A stretch of 46,295 bases of DNA from a virus. The translations under genes and the position numbers were made by a program. The notes below the pieces were generated by a model. The model had not been told where the DNA came from. It did not search any database and saw only the letters and a program-made list of their open reading frames with translations. The stretch covers positions 1-46,295 of the IMG/VR virus record IMGVR_UViG_3300028571_000041. One strand, written 5' to 3'. The number at the start of each line of letters is the position of its first letter. Within the stretch, counting starts at the first letter, position 1. Shown piece by piece: positions 1 through 10,600 of the stretch.

Positions 1-2
1 CA

Positions 3-1427
3 CCTCAACAAGGTGGTAGCCAAGAGCAGATTATGCAAGCTATTGTTGAAATGTTGCAACAAGGTTTACAACCAGAACAAATTGTAGGACAACTTGTTAA
101 AATGGGTGTACCACAAGAAGCTGCTATTCAAGCAGTTCAAATGGTTATGCAACAAGTACAACAATCTCAAGGTATGGAGCAACAACAACAAGCTGCTCCT
201 CCATTTGAGCAAGGTATGATGAGCCAACAAGGAGCACCAGCAACTATGAGAGGTGGTGGTAGAATGTATCAAATGGGAGGTTCTTTAGCTGATAATTATT
301 TAGCTCAAGTTAATCAATATCCTGTGCTAAAAAGAGGTGGTGGTAAGTTGTATTATCAGGATGCAGGTTTTATGCCTAAAAATCCTCGTAATCCAGTTAT
401 TCCTTATGAAGATGAAGTAAATATTACCACTTCAGATATAAATCTAACTCCTAGTATAAAAGATTTAATTAGAGAAGGTTATATGCAAAGTCAACTAACA
501 ACAAGTGCAAAACCTACTGGAATTTACCCTTATACTCCTCCTAGTAATTTACCTAAAAATGAGTTAACTCAGACTGCTCTTAGGAATTTTTATAAACCTA
601 AAATGTCTACTGTAGAAGTGCAACAGCAATCTAGAGTACCTATTAGTAGGCCTTTAAATTTACCTACACCTGCAATACCTCAATTATCTACATCTATGTT
701 AAAAAAAGCTGAAGTAAATAATACACCTCCACCCCCACTAGATCAATATGAATCTCCTATGGGTAACTATATTGCTGGAGGTGTAGGTTCTATGTTAGGG
801 CCTTTAGCTAATGCAGCAGCAGCAGCTTTTGCTCCAGATCCTACTTATACAGCAGCTCCTAAGTTAGGTAGATATGATTATACTCCTGTAGCTTTACAAA
901 GAGCACAGGCTAATCAAGCTATGGCTAACACTAGACAAGCTATTAGAATGGGTGCTCCCACACAAGGTAGCTATTTAGCTAATGTAGGAGTAGCTTTACC
1001 TAGTGCAGGTGCTAGTTATGGTTCTCAAATAGCTCAAACTAGATATGGTATTGATGCTCAAAATATGGGATTAGCTAACCAAGAAGCTACACTAAGAGCA
1101 GCACAAGCTGAAAAGAATGCTTTACTAAAAGACCAATCTATATCTAATAGATGGAAACTAGGTATGGAAGCAGCAGCAGGTACTGGTAGAAATATCCAAG
1201 GGTTCTCTAAAGATTTAGCTGCTAAAGAAATGCAAGATATGATGGTTAACCAACTTAGAACTGGTGACTTCTCAGTAATTGGATATGAAAATGTAAATGG
1301 AACTTTAGTTCCTAGACTAGCACCTACAGGATTAGCTAACTATAATGATGGGACTATTACTTTAAGTAATAGTCAAAGAGCTAGAGTTAATCCTCAAACA
1401 GGAAAATATGAACTTATATCTGAATAA
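3..1427 (+). CDS. Gln/Gly-rich probable virion protein (5' end outside the window)
   Basis: I do not recognise a family. The first ATG is at 33, but the frame stays open to the left edge (PQQGGSQEQI precedes it), so the gene very likely begins upstream and this is its 3' part. The visible part has a Gln-rich stretch (about residues 36-60 from the ATG) and two similar glycine motifs, RGGGRMY and RGGGKLY, near residues 73-105. A Pro/Thr-rich middle and an Ala-rich helical segment (about residues 250-275) follow. There is no signal peptide or catalytic motif. It lies 10 nt before the next plus-strand gene in the block leading to the virion RNA polymerase, so a structural or ejected virion role is inferred from context only. 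Confidence 0.7.
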   Translation, partial: PQQGGSQEQIMQAIVEMLQQGLQPEQIVGQLVKMGVPQEAAIQAVQMVMQQVQQSQGMEQQQQAAPPFEQGMMSQQGAPATMRGGGRMYQMGGSLADNYLAQVNQYPVLKRGGGKLYYQDAGFMPKNPRNPVIPYEDEVNITTSDINLTPSIKDLIREGYMQSQLTTSAKPTGIYPYTPPSNLPKNELTQTALRNFYKPKMSTVEVQQQSRVPISRPLNLPTPAIPQLSTSMLKKAEVNNTPPPPLDQYESPMGNYIAGGVGSMLGPLANAAAAAFAPDPTYTAAPKLGRYDYTPVALQRAQANQAMANTRQAIRMGAPTQGSYLANVGVALPSAGASYGSQIAQTRYGIDAQNMGLANQEATLRAAQAEKNALLKDQSISNRWKLGMEAAAGTGRNIQGFSKDLAAKEMQDMMVNQLRTGDFSVIGYENVNGTLVPRLAPTGLANYNDGTITLSNSQRARVNPQTGKYELISE

Positions 1428-1437
1428 ATTATAACCA

Positions 1438-4083
1438 ATGGCTGTAAGATTTATAACACCAGTAGAAACTCCATATGAGTCACAGTTTGTTCCAATGCCT
1501 TTGGACTTTATGTACAAGGCATTACAGGAAAAACAAAAAGGATTAGATACTACTAGAGAACAACTAGGTTCAGCAGATTTAAAAATAGAATCAGCTCCTT
1601 GGGATACAGATAAAGCTCAAAAGTATAGAGAAAAGTTTAGTAGTGATATAACTGGTTTAAGTACTAAACTAGAGCAAGATAAAGGAAATTATTCTGCTTT
1701 AGCTCAAAGGTTAAAATCTATAAACAGAGAATACAATACTGATCCAGAGTTTCAAAGAATTATTCAACATCAAGCTGCATATAAGAAAAATGTAGAACCT
1801 TTGTTAGGAAAAGAAAATTCTAACTCAGCTTACTTTAGAGGTATGATGGAGTTAGATCCTCAAACAAATACATACAAATGGAAAGATGGTTCTCAAATTG
1901 CTCTAGAAGATATTAAAGCTCCTATTTTAGATGATACTGAAAAGTATATAACTGAAAATGTTCTTAATTCTCTTAAACCAAGTTTAAAAGAAACATATGG
2001 TGAAGGACAGTTTGCTACAGCTCCTGATGGAAGTACAGTATGGCAAAGTCCAGATGGTAGAACTTTAGAACATATTGATTTTACAAACCCATTTACTGCT
2101 AATGCTATTAAACAGTTTGCTGAAAGAATGTATCAAGGAACTAATGAGCAGGATTTTTATGCAAAAGAGTTTAAACTTAGAAGGAATGAGAAAGGGGAAA
2201 CAATAGGCAGAGGGTATTCTACATTAGAAGATCTTGAAGAATTAGTAGGTAATGTAGTTAGCAAAGGATTCTATAGAAAAGAAACTATACAACCTGGTGC
2301 TTCTAAGACTGTTGGTGATGGTGGTGGTAGTGGTAGTGGAGGACTTACTCCAAAAGAACTTGTATATGATATATCTGGATTTGGTGGAGAAGAACAACCT
2401 ATTTTAGATTTTGAATCATTAGCTAATGCTGATTCTCAAATTAAAAGGAAAAAAACAGAAGCAGACCAGATTCTTTTTGGTTCTATTATAGAAGCTAATA
2501 GAAATAGAACATATGCTCCAATGTTTGCTGATGTTTTTGGTACTTCTGATGGGGGAAATAAAGGAGCTGTAGAATCTGCTTTTGATGGTATATTATCTCT
2601 TAAAGTAGATAAGTTTAAAGCTGCAGGGAAAACTAGAGAAGCATCAATTGCTGAAACTTTATTAAGAGATTCTTCTAGCTTTGTTAAATCTATTTCTGGG
2701 GATCCAGTTAAAGCATTTGCTCCTGGTGGAACATTAGAACAGATAGGAGGGTTTACTAAAAATGAAGTAGAAGTAATAAAAGAACTTATGTACAGTGAAG
2801 TACTAGGTATAAAAAATTCTGGTTCTGCTAGTTCAGAAGATTTAACAGCTGCTAATACTTTCCTTACTGCTTACAATGATGCTAAAGAATATGAAAGAAT
2901 AACTAACGAGCAAAATAAAATTGCTCTAGGCTCTTCAGCAGTTGTAGCTAAAAAGAAAAATACTACTACTGAAGAAGTTGTAAAATTAGCTAAAATAGGA
3001 GAGTTAATAGAAAAGCATAAAGGAGAGAGTTATACTTCAGATGAAATTAATAATAATGAGGAATTAAAATTTCTACAGGCTAATGGTGTATTTATGCCTG
3101 AAAAATTAGCTTTTGGTAGAACTTCTTCTACAGATTTTGTTGTTGCTCAAAAAAGAATAACAGAAGGTGGGCTTTCTTACTATGAATATAATAATAATGG
3201 AAATTATGCAAGAAACATGCACAAAGAAGTTAAAACAGAGTTTGCAAAAGAAGCTAAAGTTGAAGAAAGAAAAATTATAAGAGAAACAACTCAAGGAGAT
3301 AAAAAAGGAGCTATGGCTACTTTCTCTAAAACAACCCTAGAGAACTTTAAAAATAGCCCAACTGAATTAACAGCTTTATTACAAGAAACAGCTGCAGAAT
3401 TTGGAAAAGCAGGTAAAGATTATAGAAATAAAGGAACACTAGGTGATATATTTGGTAGTGATGATAATCCATTTAAAATGGATAATTTTGATGCAGACAA
3501 CTTTGAGCTATCTGAAGTAATTTTTAAGATTACAAATACTGGAGTTCCAATGCTTATTGTATCTGCTAGAAATAAAGAAGATAACAACATAACTTCTGGA
3601 GCAGAGATAATGTTTGATATGGAAAACAAGAGTGGACAGTTTTCTGAAATAGTTACACAAATGGCTACTGATGATGATCCTAAAGTAAGGTCTATAGCAG
3701 CTTCTTGGATGGGTGCAGCTACTATTAATAAAGCTGATTTAGGTGTAGCTAAAATGTTCTTTGATTCTGGAATACCTGATAAAGCTAAAGAAACTAAAAA
3801 AAATTCTCAGTTAGTTTACTTTGAGGATAACAAAAAGCAAAAGTATGGTTTACAAACTACTGCTGCTGGGGGAACTAAGTTTGGTAAAATAAAAGAAGAT
3901 GGAACTTTAGAAACATTTATAGCTTATAAAAATGATCTTGGTCAAGAGGTAGATCCAAATAATGTAACTTCATTTAATGAAATGTTAGAAATATTTGGAT
4001 ACTATAAGTTATCCAATTTAGGAGGTCAGGGAGGTACCTCCACTGGGGGAAAGTCCAACAACAATCTGGGAATACTTCAGTAG
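1438..4083 (+). CDS. 881-aa probable virion protein upstream of the RNA polymerase gene; 0-frame product of a likely frameshift gene
   Basis: Family not recognised. The protein is mostly charged and helical, with a Gly/Ser linker (GDGGGSGSGG, about residues 290-300) separating an N-terminal part from the rest and a Gly-rich C-terminal end (GGQGGTSTGGK) before a stop at 4081-4083. That glycine linker contains the heptamer G GGA AAG in the correct phase at 4047-4053. The -1 frame is open from 4008 and continues to 4604 with protein-like coding but no usable start, so this gene probably gives both an 881-aa protein and a 1055-aa frameshift fusion. Its position directly before the virion RNA polymerase suggests a virion or cargo protein (inference). 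Confidence 0.8.
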   Translation: MAVRFITPVETPYESQFVPMPLDFMYKALQEKQKGLDTTREQLGSADLKIESAPWDTDKAQKYREKFSSDITGLSTKLEQDKGNYSALAQRLKSINREYNTDPEFQRIIQHQAAYKKNVEPLLGKENSNSAYFRGMMELDPQTNTYKWKDGSQIALEDIKAPILDDTEKYITENVLNSLKPSLKETYGEGQFATAPDGSTVWQSPDGRTLEHIDFTNPFTANAIKQFAERMYQGTNEQDFYAKEFKLRRNEKGETIGRGYSTLEDLEELVGNVVSKGFYRKETIQPGASKTVGDGGGSGSGGLTPKELVYDISGFGGEEQPILDFESLANADSQIKRKKTEADQILFGSIIEANRNRTYAPMFADVFGTSDGGNKGAVESAFDGILSLKVDKFKAAGKTREASIAETLLRDSSSFVKSISGDPVKAFAPGGTLEQIGGFTKNEVEVIKELMYSEVLGIKNSGSASSEDLTAANTFLTAYNDAKEYERITNEQNKIALGSSAVVAKKKNTTTEEVVKLAKIGELIEKHKGESYTSDEINNNEELKFLQANGVFMPEKLAFGRTSSTDFVVAQKRITEGGLSYYEYNNNGNYARNMHKEVKTEFAKEAKVEERKIIRETTQGDKKGAMATFSKTTLENFKNSPTELTALLQETAAEFGKAGKDYRNKGTLGDIFGSDDNPFKMDNFDADNFELSEVIFKITNTGVPMLIVSARNKEDNNITSGAEIMFDMENKSGQFSEIVTQMATDDDPKVRSIAASWMGAATINKADLGVAKMFFDSGIPDKAKETKKNSQLVYFEDNKKQKYGLQTTAAGGTKFGKIKEDGTLETFIAYKNDLGQEVDPNNVTSFNEMLEIFGYYKLSNLGGQGGTSTGGKSNNNLGILQ
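4047..4053 (+). promoter_or_regulatory. Programmed -1 frameshift slippery heptamer G GGA AAG
   Basis: In the 0 frame the codons are ACT GGG GGA AAG, so GGGAAAG sits exactly as X XXY YYZ. This is the same heptamer as in the phage lambda G-GT tail-assembly frameshift. The -1 frame is open from 4008 to 4604, and the 0 frame stops 28 nt after the heptamer. I see no strong downstream pseudoknot; a small CCCTAATTTAGGG hairpin lies about 50 nt downstream. Confidence 0.65.
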
Positions 4084-4604
4084 CACCTAAAGACTATGAC
4101 CCTAATTTAGGGCAGTACTTAACACAAACAGATTATACTTCTTGGAATACACAAGGAGGTAAAGGAAGTACTTCTAATGCTTTAGGTAAATATGATGTTC
4201 TCTATAGTTATCATGATGATAAAATTAAAAAAGCTCTAACTGATGTAGGAATATCTTATGATGCTAATAGTGTTTTAGATATACAAGAGAAGTTTATAAA
4301 CTCTACAAAAGCTCAAGACATTGTTGGTAATCAAATTATTGAAGCAAATAAAAAAGCTGCTGAAAGGATTCAACAAAAATATCCTGAAGCAAATCTTAAC
4401 TTTAATAAGATTGTTTATTTAGCTCATTGGCTTGGTGCTGGTGGAGCAGAAGAGTATATTAAAAATGCAGTAGAAAAAGGCATAGACTATGCTGATGATG
4501 AAATGTTTAAAAAAACTAATGTAGGAGGATTAAAAAATCCTAGAGTTTCTGGGGGCTTAGAAAAATTTATGGCTAGACAGCAAAAATTTTATTCTAAGGC
4601 TTAA
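4053..4604 (+). CDS. -1 frame extension of the preceding gene: lysozyme/transglycosylase-fold-like C-terminal domain
   Basis: A reading frame of 183 codons with the same codon usage as its neighbours. It has no ATG until very late (first internal Met about 40 codons before the stop), so it is not an independent gene. Joined at K872 of the upstream protein through the slippery site at 4047-4053, it gives a 1055-aa fusion. The pattern SNALGKYDVLY, followed about 75 residues later by LAHWLGAGGAEEY, resembles the conserved core of phage lysozyme-like/transglycosylase domains (typically SxALGxYQ then AHFLGxGGA). The catalytic Glu expected before the first motif is not evident, so it may be a degenerate or purely binding domain. 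A real frameshift mutation is the alternative. It ends 18 nt before the RNA polymerase gene start. Confidence 0.7.
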   Translation, partial: VQQQSGNTSVAPKDYDPNLGQYLTQTDYTSWNTQGGKGSTSNALGKYDVLYSYHDDKIKKALTDVGISYDANSVLDIQEKFINSTKAQDIVGNQIIEANKKAAERIQQKYPEANLNFNKIVYLAHWLGAGGAEEYIKNAVEKGIDYADDEMFKKTNVGGLKNPRVSGGLEKFMARQQKFYSKA

Positions 4605-4622
4605 AGTAACTTTTAACTATAT

Positions 4623-7600
4623 TTGTCGTATACATATAATAAACCTAAAAATACTATGTGGCAGTTTAACCAAAGTACAGGGCAGTGGGAGTGGATAGAA
4701 AATCCTAACAAAAAACAAAAAGCTGAAGAGTACAATAATATAAAACAAGGAATTCAGCAAGAGCTTAATCCTTCATCTGGAATAGAAGAAGCTGTAAAAG
4801 AAACTGCTAGAAGAAGAATTTTTGAAGAAGTTTCTCCTGAACTTGACTATAATGAAACTTTTGGTGTTAATATTGGTAGAGATGATTTAAAATCTTTTCT
4901 TGAGCCAGAAACTATATCAGGAAGAGATGCTGAACAGTATAAACTATATTCTGAAAAACATGGTCAATCACCTTACATTGGTGCTGATATTGATGACTTA
5001 CTAGGTGAAAGCCAAAGTACTGCTGATAAGTGGGCTAATGGTACAATGAAATTTGTAGGTAAAACTGCTACTAATGTTATAGGTGGTTTAGCTATGTTCC
5101 CTGGTTTAATCTATGGAGCAGGTACTGGCAGCTTTAAGAATGTATATGACAATGATTTCCAAAGAGCATTAGATGATGCTAATGAAGCTATGGATGAAGC
5201 TCTTCCTAACTATGTTAGGAAAGAGGTAGAAGATTATAGCTTAATAGAAAAAGCTTTTACTGCTAACTTCTGGGCAAATGATGTTTTATCAGGTATGTCT
5301 TTTGTAGCAGGTGCAGTTTTAACTGAAATGGCTACTGCAGGATTAGCTACACCATTAGCTTTAAGCAGAACATTAAAGGGACTAAAGGCTTTACAAAAAG
5401 GTTCTAAAGTAGATGATGCTTTAAAAGTATTAGGCAAAGCTAAAAATCTTAGAGCTGCAGATAATGTATTAGGTGTAGCTAGGAAAGCTGTCACTGGTAC
5501 TTTTTATGAAGCTGGTGTAGAATCTAGACACTTTGCAAATGAAGCTAAAGAGCAGTATATTAATAACTACATAGAAGAAAATGGGTATGAGCCTTCTGAA
5601 CAAGAGATGGCTGAAGCTATGAGTAAAATCTACAATGTAGCCAATGGTGTATTTGCTGCTAACTCATTCTTAGTAGGTATGGGTAATATGGCTACTTTGC
5701 CTAAAACTTTTGGGCCTAAGCTATCTTCTAGATTAGGTAAATTATTTAATCCAGATAAAGCAGATGAAATTGCTCAAGGGTTAATTAAAACTTCTGACCT
5801 TAGTAAAACTCAATTACTTAGAACAGCTAAAAAGTTAGGCAAAACTGTAGCTGAAGTTAAGGCTATGAATTTTGTAGAAAGGTCAGCTACTAGAACTGCA
5901 CTTGAAAATGCAGGAAGAAAACTATATAAGCTAGGAGAAAAACCTTTTGTAGAAGGTGTTTGGGAAGAGATGATGCAAGGTTCTGTAAATAAAGGAGCAT
6001 TAGATTATGTATCTAGTTATATTGATGATGAAAATAAACTAGAACTTCTTGACCCTATCTTATCTTTAGGTAGAGGTATGGCTGAAACCTATGGCACTCA
6101 AGAAGGTTGGGAAGAAGGTGTTATTGGTATGATTATAGGTGGAGCTGGTTTTGTAGGCCCAAGCTCTAAAGGTAAAGGTATTGGTTGGCAAGGTGGTATA
6201 TGGGATTCTCTTAGAGATCCACTTAAAACACAAAGAGCAGAATATCTAGAAAGGGCTAACTCAATGGAAAGCCCTAAAAGAATTCAAGCTTTTATAGAAA
6301 ATGGTGCTTCTCAGTATAGAGCTAACAGAGAATACAATGAAGCTGTACAGGTAGGAGATATGTTTACTGCAAAGAGTGCTGAACATGAAGCATTCTTTTC
6401 TGATGTAAACTTTAGAATGAAGCTTGGTGATTACCAAAGAATAGAAGATGATATTGCAGAAACTGTTGATGACCTTACTGATTTGGAGTTTGCTGATATG
6501 TTTGGCTATGAAAACTTCACTGAAACTGAAATTAAGAAAAGAAAAACAGAGCTTAAAGAAACTTTAATTAATAGAGCTAGAGATGTTAAAGAAAGTATTA
6601 ATGAAGCTAGGAAAATAGCAAAAACTGATAATGAATATATTCAAGATGGCCTAGCTTATAGCTTAGCTACTATTAAAGATGTAGATAGAAGAGAAGAAGA
6701 ACTAGCCAGAGGTATTGCTGATGCTATAGGAGCTGTAGATAGCAGGAGCATTAAAAATATAATGCAAGCTAACAACAGACTTAGATTTAAAAAAGACTGG
6801 TTAGATGTATATAATAGCAAACTAGCAAAACTTGAATCTGCTAAGAAAAGACTCATTACAATGAATCTTACTGGTGTTGCTAACCAAGGTAGAATAAATA
6901 AACAGCAAGAGAAGATTAATCAAATGCAGAATGAAATTTCTGCACTTGAACAAACAGAATTTGAACCTAGAAAAAAAGATGGCAAAGGTGTTCCTGAATA
7001 CATGAGGGACTTTGATGCATTTAAAAAAGTTGTTGAAGATTTAAGTGGCTTAATAGATAAAGTAAATAAACACTATGAAAGTAATCCTATAGCAAAAAAA
7101 TCTGTAGAGGGAGAGTTAAGAGATTTAGAAAAACTTGCTCAAAGAAGAGAAACTTTTGTAGGAGAAGTTAATAGGCTTATTACTAAAGAAGGCCAAGACT
7201 CTTTCTTAGAAAGCTTAAATAAACTACACGAGGCTACTAAAAAAGGATATATTGAAGAGGAATTTGACCGTAGTAGATTAAGTGGTTTAGTAGATCCTAA
7301 TATAGATAGATTAATTCTACAAGATATTCAAAAGAAAGCTTTTGAAAGCTTAGGACTTAGATTAAAAAATGCAGGTATAGCTATAATAGATTCTTCTAAT
7401 ATTGAAGAAGCTTTAGATGCTGAAGAAGGAGCTATAGATAATGATGGGTTTCCAGATGACATACCAAACTTTAGTGATATATTAACAACTGATTTAGCTA
7501 AAGATTGGGTTACAAAGTTTATGGATAACCTGCCACCTCCATTTGATAAGAGTGATCCTATAGATACTAAGATAGCTAAGACTGAATCTAAAATTAAATA

Positions 7601-10600
7601 TGTAAAGGAAAAAGTAAAAGAGCTTGAAGATTTAATTACAAACTCTAAAGGAACTGCTATTGAAGCTGACTATAAAGCTATTTTTGATTCTAGTTTATTG
7701 CAAAATGGATTAGCTAGTCTAGAACAAACTTTAGCTAAGCTTAAGGAAAGAAATGCATTAGTACCTGATGGTACTCCTGTTATTGAAAGTGCTAGTAAGT
7801 TAGGTCAAATATATATAGATTCTAGCTTTGTATCTGAAGAAGATATGGAAGCTGTAGATGCTTTACCTAAAGAAGAACTTTGGAAAGGCATATATATTAA
7901 AGTAGAAGATTATCCAGAGCAAGGTAAAACAGTTCCTGCATCTAAAAATTCTACTGTTAAAGTTACAAAAGGTATTGTAGGAATGCCAAATAAAGGTGCA
8001 TATGCCTATATAAACATCAATGGTAAAGAAGTTAGAATTGGTGGAGTGCTTGACCCTAGAAGATTTATTATGTCTGATGGGACTTCATTCAATGCATATA
8101 ACCTTAATCATCTAGCAGAGCTTAACAAAGCATTTGTAGAAACAATTGTAAACCCTGATAGCACCACTGATATACAAGTATCTGATGCTGGTATGCAAGT
8201 ACAAAATTACTATGTGGCAATGTCAGCATTATTTGAAGCTATTGAGCAAGATAATGGAGCAAGTAATGAAACTATTAATAAGCTTTTATACACAAACAAA
8301 AGTTCTTACTTTACAGTTGATACTGGTGATTTAGCCAACAGACGTACTATTAATGAGGAAATACCAGCAGATAAGGATAGAGTTACCTATACTTTTACAA
8401 GTCTTAGTGAGGGAAAAGAAAAAACTGTACAAGCTCAGATTATAGTAAGACGTGATAGAGATGGATCTATTAGCATATTTGCTAATAAAGATGGTAATTG
8501 GGTAGGGCTAGAAGGTAATGAACTTGAAGCTGTTAAAAAATTATATAATGGTGCATTAGCTGAAAATCCAAAGCTAAATAACATGACAGGCCAGTATGTA
8601 ATGATGCTGGACAAACCTTCTACTGGTGGTAACTACAGGTTCTTGTCATTAGGTTTCCCTTCTGCTCAAACAGCTATTAACACAGCAGAAGGTAAGCAAG
8701 GATTACTAGATTCTATTATTGAGTTAATTGAAGAACAAAACAGCAAACTAGTAGAAGTTACTAAATCTGATGGTAAAACATCAAGGGAAACTAAAGATGG
8801 TTTAGGTGTAACTTTAAAAGATGAGAACAACAACGATATATTCTTATCATTACTTACTCAAAATAAAAATGAGCAAGGTAAATTTATTCCTGATAAAAAC
8901 TATCGTGTAGAATTTACTGTTAATAAATATGGCGAGGCTACTATAGTTCTTAGCACTAAAGTTGTTGGGTCTGAAAAAAAATATATTAATTTAGGTGTAG
9001 TTGTTAAAAATGGAAAGCTATATGCTAAATATGGAACTACCCTTAGCCCTATTACTACCTATTCTGCTCTTACAGATAGAATAAATAATAGACTTTCGTT
9101 TAAAGCTATTAATCCTAAGAATGGTGCTATTAATGATCCTGAGCTTTTAAGTAATGGCCTTCCATATACAGTAGGTGGTTTCTTTAATAGAGTAGATTCT
9201 GTAAATGAAGAAGGTATTTTAGAAAACTTAGGTAACTTAAGAGTTAATGCTACTCTTACAAGAAATATTTATTTCTCTCCAAAAACTAAACAAGCAGCAA
9301 GTAATACAAGACCTTCTGGAGTTTCTGCTGAAGCTGTAGCTACATCTAATGATGCATATACTTCATTCTTATCAGACATATCTAAGCTAGATAATGATTC
9401 TTTAAAAACTCCCGCATTTATATCTGAATTCAGGCTAGCTATTAATAATAACCTAGTACTAGATAGCTCTCAAAAGCAAAAGCTTATTAATGCCTTAACT
9501 ACTAGAGTAGCACAAGTTAATGCATCTGCACCTAGTAGTTCTGCTCCTACAGCTCCTGTTTCTGATATAGAAGCTCCTAGTGTAGATGCTGCATTAGCAG
9601 CTATGGGAGGACAACCTTCTAATCCAGTTGCAGAATTAAATGAAGTAAACAACAAGATTGCTGATTTAGAACTTGATGATAAAAGTGATACTGATGATTA
9701 TAGAGCACTAATAGCTATTAAGGCAGGACTACAAGCTCAAATAGATAAGAGTGATGATGGTGTTTCTCCTTTTAGCATAAGTACTGAAGATGCAGCAGAG
9801 CTTATAGATTTACAAGTAGCTGAAAATAACTTAGCTAGAATGCTAAATATGAGAACACCACAAAATCCAAATGGTGTATTCTCTATAGATGATGTAAGAA
9901 CTATACTTTCTAATGTTAGAAACAATGGTGTAACTTGGGGAGCATTCTTCAATAATGTAGTCTATTTATCTAAAAAAGCAGGTGTAGGAACTGAATACCA
10001 TGAAGCTTTTCATGCTGTATTTAGAACTTTACTAAGTCCCACTCAAATTAATTCTTATTACCTAGCAGCTAGAAAACAATATGGTAATCCTACTGCTCAG
10101 CAACTAGCAGAACTAAAAGCATTATCTAGTTCATTCTCAAAACTTACTAGACCTGAATTAGAAAAGCTTTGGTTAGAAGAACAAATGGCTGAAGGCTTTA
10201 AAAGCTATGCAGTTAAAAGAGATGCTGAAAAACCTAAAGGACTAATTGGAATTCTATTTGATAAGATTAAAAAACTACTTGGTATTGTTAAAGAGAACAA
10301 GAGTGAAATAGATTTACTATTCCAAGATATATACATAGGTAAGTTTAAAAACGCTAGACCTCATAACTCAATTACAAATTTTAGAGAGCCTGCTTTTGTA
10401 CTTATACCTAAAACAACAACTGTTATTAACGGTGAAACATCAAGAGGTTACTTTAATAAACAACAAACTGAAAGGATTATAAATACTGTTGCCTCAAGAG
10501 CTTTACAAAAGAAAACAGAAAAAGGCAATGTAAGTAAGAGAGATATCCTTGATATTATTACTGAATTAGCTACTGATTATTATAGCGTTGAAAACTTTAG

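Noticed and set aside
4054-4622. Non-coding gap or separate gene between the 881-codon gene and the RNA polymerase
   Set aside because: The region is coding in the -1 frame but lacks a start codon; frameshift extension explains it better. An assembly or sequencing indel in the G-run cannot be fully excluded.
5234-5494. 86-codon minus-strand ORF and similar minus-strand ORFs inside the RNA polymerase gene
   Set aside because: Shadows of the giant gene; the Ser/Leu/Ala-rich composition is the reverse complement of AGA/GAT/GCT-rich codons.
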